Origin: an uncultured Eubacteriales bacterium
GTDB lineage: Bacteria > Bacillota > Clostridia > Christensenellales > Christensenellaceae
DNA length: 6,848 nt
Assembly (NCBI GenBank): GCA_905193725.1
Contig: CAJJPW010000117.1
Location: 1-6,848, forward strand
Reading direction: 5' to 3'
A program made the position numbers and the translations under genes. This document shows, piece by piece, positions 5,105 to 6,848 of the stretch. Every line of letters begins with the position of its first letter. Position 1 is the first letter of the stretch. The notes below the pieces were generated by a model. That model saw only the letters and a list, made by a program, of their open reading frames with translations, was not told the DNA's origin and searched no databases.

Positions 5105-6274
5105 TTACCGATAGATTGAATAATCTGGAATCGCGATTTCCTTGCCTCCACTCATTGCCGATTCATGGGCGCAAATGCCGGTTGCCGTCCAGTAGGCCCC
5201 GTCGATGTCGCTAGGTTTTGGCTCCCTATCTTCCAAAATAGAGGAGACAAATTCATGGATGATATGAGGATGAGAGCCCCCATGGCCGCCCCCTTGGACA
5301 AAAGAAAGGTGGGTAATTTCAGACGTGTAAGCTGTCTTTTTAGTATAGCAGGCAAGCTGCTCTGGCAAACGATCAGCAAAGTCAGGAATTTCTATACGGG
5401 AACCTGCAATTTTTGTACCCCTTACATAGCTATCACGTCCCATGCCGTAATCCTCTTGTTCTTGCGTTCTGACAAAAAGCGCCGGATTTTCCCCATCCAG
5501 CTGTTGCCATTCAAAGCTTTTCTGAGAGCCGTAGATGCGGAAACACTCTGAGTATCCCCGAGCTACGCCGTATAAAAACCGCTCTAGTTCGATGACAATA
5601 TTTTTCTGTTTTAGCTTTACAAAGGCTGATTCAAAGGCAAAGGAGCAGTGGTATTGTTTTGTGAGTTCCTCCCTAATTTGACCGGAACCTACTGCATACA
5701 CAGAGGCAGGCGTATCGCCGGCAATCAACAGGCATGGCGCCAAGGCGTGAGTAGGGTGCATGAGTGGTGGATATCCCTTCCAGTAATCCGGCCATCCTTC
5801 CATATCCTGATAATGGGCGCAGGACATATACTGGATTTCCCCAAACTCCCCTTTATCTACACATTCCTTAATATACATGGTTTCTCTTTGGTAAGCTGTG
5901 GTCTCCATGAACATATAGTTCTTCCCAGACTTCACTCGTGCTTGGATGACTTGCTCGATCTCTTCCAGAGACATACCCATAGGAATGGTACAGGCACAGT
6001 GTTTTCCGGCCTCTAATACTCGAATCGAAAAAGGGGCGTGGGTTGCCGGTGGCGTTACCAAATGCACCGCATCTATAGACGGATCATTTAGAACATCATC
6101 TAAGCTAGCATAACAATCTTCCTCTTTAATTCCATACCTGCTCTGTGCGGTTTTTACCATGGATGGATTTTGATCCACAATGATTAATTGTGATACATTG
6201 GGATGACTTAGATAAATTGGCACAAATTCCAGCCCAAAACTAAGCCCTACGATTGCCACTTTCATCTTATCCAT
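5105..6274 (-). CDS. Gfo/Idh/MocA-family oxidoreductase, first gene of the transporter operon
   Basis: A 389-residue putative NAD(P)-dependent dehydrogenase, probably acting on the imported compound. The N-terminal Rossmann domain has MKVAIVGLSFGLEF (4-17) and ends its second strand in Asp34 (IIVDQN), which favours NAD. The canonical GKHVxCEKP block is GKHCACTIPMG (90-100), so the conserved Lys of EKP is Ile97 and the Glu is Thr96. The C-terminal domain carries METTAYQRE (123-131), HPTH (173-176) and GGGHGGSHPHIIHEF (328-342), where the histidines are candidate catalytic or substrate-binding residues. The start at 6274 follows AAGGAGGA (6286-6293 on the minus strand); an ATG 9 nt further in (6265) is possible but too close to the domain start. 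An upstream extension to 6343 begins with unrelated residues. It is a paralogue of the fragment at 1-179. Confidence 0.93.
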   Translation of the reverse strand: MDKMKVAIVGLSFGLEFVPIYLSHPNVSQLIIVDQNPSMVKTAQSRYGIKEEDCYASLDDVLNDPSIDAVHLVTPPATHAPFSIRVLEAGKHCACTIPMGMSLEEIEQVIQARVKSGKNYMFMETTAYQRETMYIKECVDKGEFGEIQYMSCAHYQDMEGWPDYWKGYPPLMHPTHALAPCLLIAGDTPASVYAVGSGQIREELTKQYHCSFAFESAFVKLKQKNIVIELERFLYGVARGYSECFRIYGSQKSFEWQQLDGENPALFVRTQEQEDYGMGRDSYVRGTKIAGSRIEIPDFADRLPEQLACYTKKTAYTSEITHLSFVQGGGHGGSHPHIIHEFVSSILEDREPKPSDIDGAYWTATGICAHESAMSGGKEIAIPDYSIYR

Positions 6275-6515
6275 TACTTTTAAATTCCTCCTTACATGCT
6301 TTTCTACATTGATGTTACAATACCTAAAGAAACACCTAATCATGAGTTCACTAAATACGCTTGGGTAAAGGTCATACCTTCCCTATTGCTCTCAAGCGAG
6401 TTCAAAATTTTGTAGTTTTCCGGCCGAAAAAATATCATTTAATGATGTTTGCGATATGCTATCTTGTCTTTATTATCTCATTTTTCTGGATTATTTATAG
6501 GAAAAGAAGGATTAC

Positions 6516-6534
6516 TTTTTGTATAAATGCGACA
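6516..6534 (+). repeat. 19-base repeat, copy 2, upstream of the transporter operon
   Basis: TTTTTGTATAAATGCGACA is identical to 482-500 and in the same orientation, about 240 bp upstream of the operon's first start codon. Here the internal ATG (6527) opens a frame of only 15 codons (stop ends at 6574) that does not resemble the regulator beyond Met-Arg. The block is therefore either a regulatory site shared with the regulator gene or a relic of a duplicated regulator gene. Confidence 0.65.
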
Positions 6535-6665
6535 CTTCATTTTAATATGCTTTACCTCAATGGGCAGGACATAGATTGATATGATCGTTAAAGTGCCATA
6601 TCTATAAATTGCCCAGGGCCGTCGAAGCTTATTCTTCGCTAAAGCCTTTTTAAAAATGTACGACC

Positions 6666-6711
6666 ATTTCAATGTCCCTCTTTCGGCGATTATAGATAAC
6701 CGCATTGAAAT
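6666..6711. repeat. Inverted repeat ATTTCAATG / CATTGAAAT with nested dyad
   Basis: ATTTCAATG (6666-6674) and CATTGAAAT (6703-6711) are exact reverse complements separated by 28 nt. The interval contains the smaller dyad TTAT-ag-ATAA (6690-6699). On the plus strand the right arm runs into TTTT, so a weak plus-strand terminator is one reading; a binding site or structured leader element on the minus strand is another. No plus-strand gene ends just before it. Confidence 0.35.
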
Positions 6712-6726
6712 TTTTCTTTGATTATG

Positions 6727-6755
6727 TATATAAAAATTTTATATTCTGTAGCCAA
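6727..6755 (-). promoter_or_regulatory. Weak candidate promoter for the transporter operon
   Basis: On the minus strand, TTGGCT (6755-6750) and TATATA (6732-6727) are separated by 17 bp, a correct spacing with mediocre boxes. A start near 6720 would place copy 2 of the 19-base repeat about 190 bp inside the transcribed region. Poor boxes fit an activator-dependent promoter, but in DNA this AT-rich such matches are easy to find. Other start sites nearer the gene are possible. Confidence 0.22.
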
Positions 6756-6800
6756 AATCGTTTTACTAGAAAAAAGATTCACAAATTCTCTAAATGAGAC

Positions 6801-6829
6801 TTGTCTTTTCAAAAAATTTTTGATATAAT
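6801..6829 (+). promoter_or_regulatory. Plus-strand promoter pointing out of the right edge
   Basis: TTGTCT (6801-6806), a 17-bp spacer and a perfect TATAAT (6824-6829) preceded by TG (6821-6822) form a good extended -10 promoter. The spacer holds the dyad TCAAAAA-a-TTTTTGA (6809-6823), a possible operator. It predicts a rightward gene beginning beyond the window, divergent from the transporter operon. Confidence 0.55.
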
Positions 6830-6848
6830 TTTTGAGTCATATTTTGTT

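Larger units (their letters stand above)
6275..6848. other. Upstream control region of the operon, no convincing gene
   Basis: These 574 bases are AT-rich and hold no reading frame with a credible start, ribosome binding site or recognisable domain. They contain the second copy of the 19-base repeat (6516-6534), several perfect short dyads (CAAAATTTTG 6403-6412, ATCATT-t-AATGAT 6434-6446, ATATAAAA-a-TTTTATAT 6728-6744, TCAAAAA-a-TTTTTGA 6809-6823), an inverted repeat at 6666-6711, and promoter candidates on both strands. If the minus-strand start site lies near 6720, the operon would have a leader of about 440 nt. I do not recognise a known riboswitch in it. Confidence 0.7.

Noticed and set aside
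6275..6343. 23-residue N-terminal extension of the operon oxidoreductase
   Set aside because: The extension is not family-like and contains the AAGGAGGA site that serves the ATG at 6274.
6527..6574. 15-codon frame opening at the ATG inside repeat copy 2
   Set aside because: Only Met-Arg is shared with the regulator and the rest differs, so there is no evidence that it is translated.
6361..6579. Plus-strand 72-codon reading frame with a hydrophobic stretch
   Set aside because: It starts at TTG with no ribosome binding site, resembles no family I know, and its end overlaps the 19-base repeat in a different frame. AT-rich DNA readily gives hydrophobic shadow frames.
6611..6646. GGC/GCC plus CGAAG/CTTCG nested pairing followed by TTTTT as a plus-strand terminator
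   Set aside because: The stems are short and interrupted, and no plus-strand gene ends upstream of it.
6478..6705. Minus-strand 75-codon reading frame upstream of the operon
   Set aside because: No clear ribosome binding site or domain; it lies across repeats and the control region. A transposase remnant was considered but no motif supports it.
1..6848. Novel defence, mobile or CRISPR-type system
   Set aside because: All substantial genes belong to sugar transport, dehydrogenase or regulator families. No transposase, integrase, nuclease, regularly spaced repeats or tRNA-like sequence was seen.

Overview
The window looks like a chromosomal carbohydrate-uptake locus from a low-GC Gram-positive bacterium, most likely a member of the Clostridia. 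The basis is the AT-rich intergenic DNA, strong AGGAGG-type ribosome binding sites, and a binding protein made as a lipoprotein with a Ser/Asp/Gly-rich linker after the lipid-anchor cysteine. This assignment is inferred from style, not from a marker gene.

Layout, left to right. Positions 1-179 (minus) are the first 59 codons of a Gfo/Idh/MocA-type oxidoreductase that runs off the left edge. Positions 180-492 are a divergent control region rich in palindromes and repeats, with a good promoter for the next gene. Positions 493-1239 (plus) encode a PAS-AraC transcription regulator. Positions 1240-1379 are a convergent gap holding an intrinsic terminator for the operon that comes from the right. 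That operon is on the minus strand and reads: oxidoreductase (6274-5105), sugar-binding lipoprotein (5024-3936), double ABC ATPase of the RbsA/MglA type (3867-2335), RbsC-type permease (2348-1380), terminator (1358-1328). Positions 6275-6848 have no convincing gene; they hold the operon's upstream control DNA and, at the far right, a promoter pointing out of the window.

How it works together (inference). A sugar or cyclitol is captured by the lipoprotein and imported by the permease/ATPase pair. It is then probably oxidised by one or both NAD(P)-dependent oxidoreductases, two paralogues that flank the system. The PAS-AraC protein is the obvious candidate regulator. The substrate cannot be read from the sequence. 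No kinase, aldolase or isomerase lies inside the window, so the rest of the pathway should be outside it.

The most notable non-coding signal is a 19-base element, TTTTTGTATAAATGCGACA. It lies across the start codon of the regulator gene and again about 240 bp upstream of the transporter operon. Its two halves also occur separately around the regulator's own promoter. This looks like the regulator's operator, or a relic of a duplicated regulator gene. The binding-protein cistron is also bracketed by stable hairpins. I see no phage, defence, CRISPR, tRNA or insertion-sequence features; the locus belongs to known families with some unusual details.
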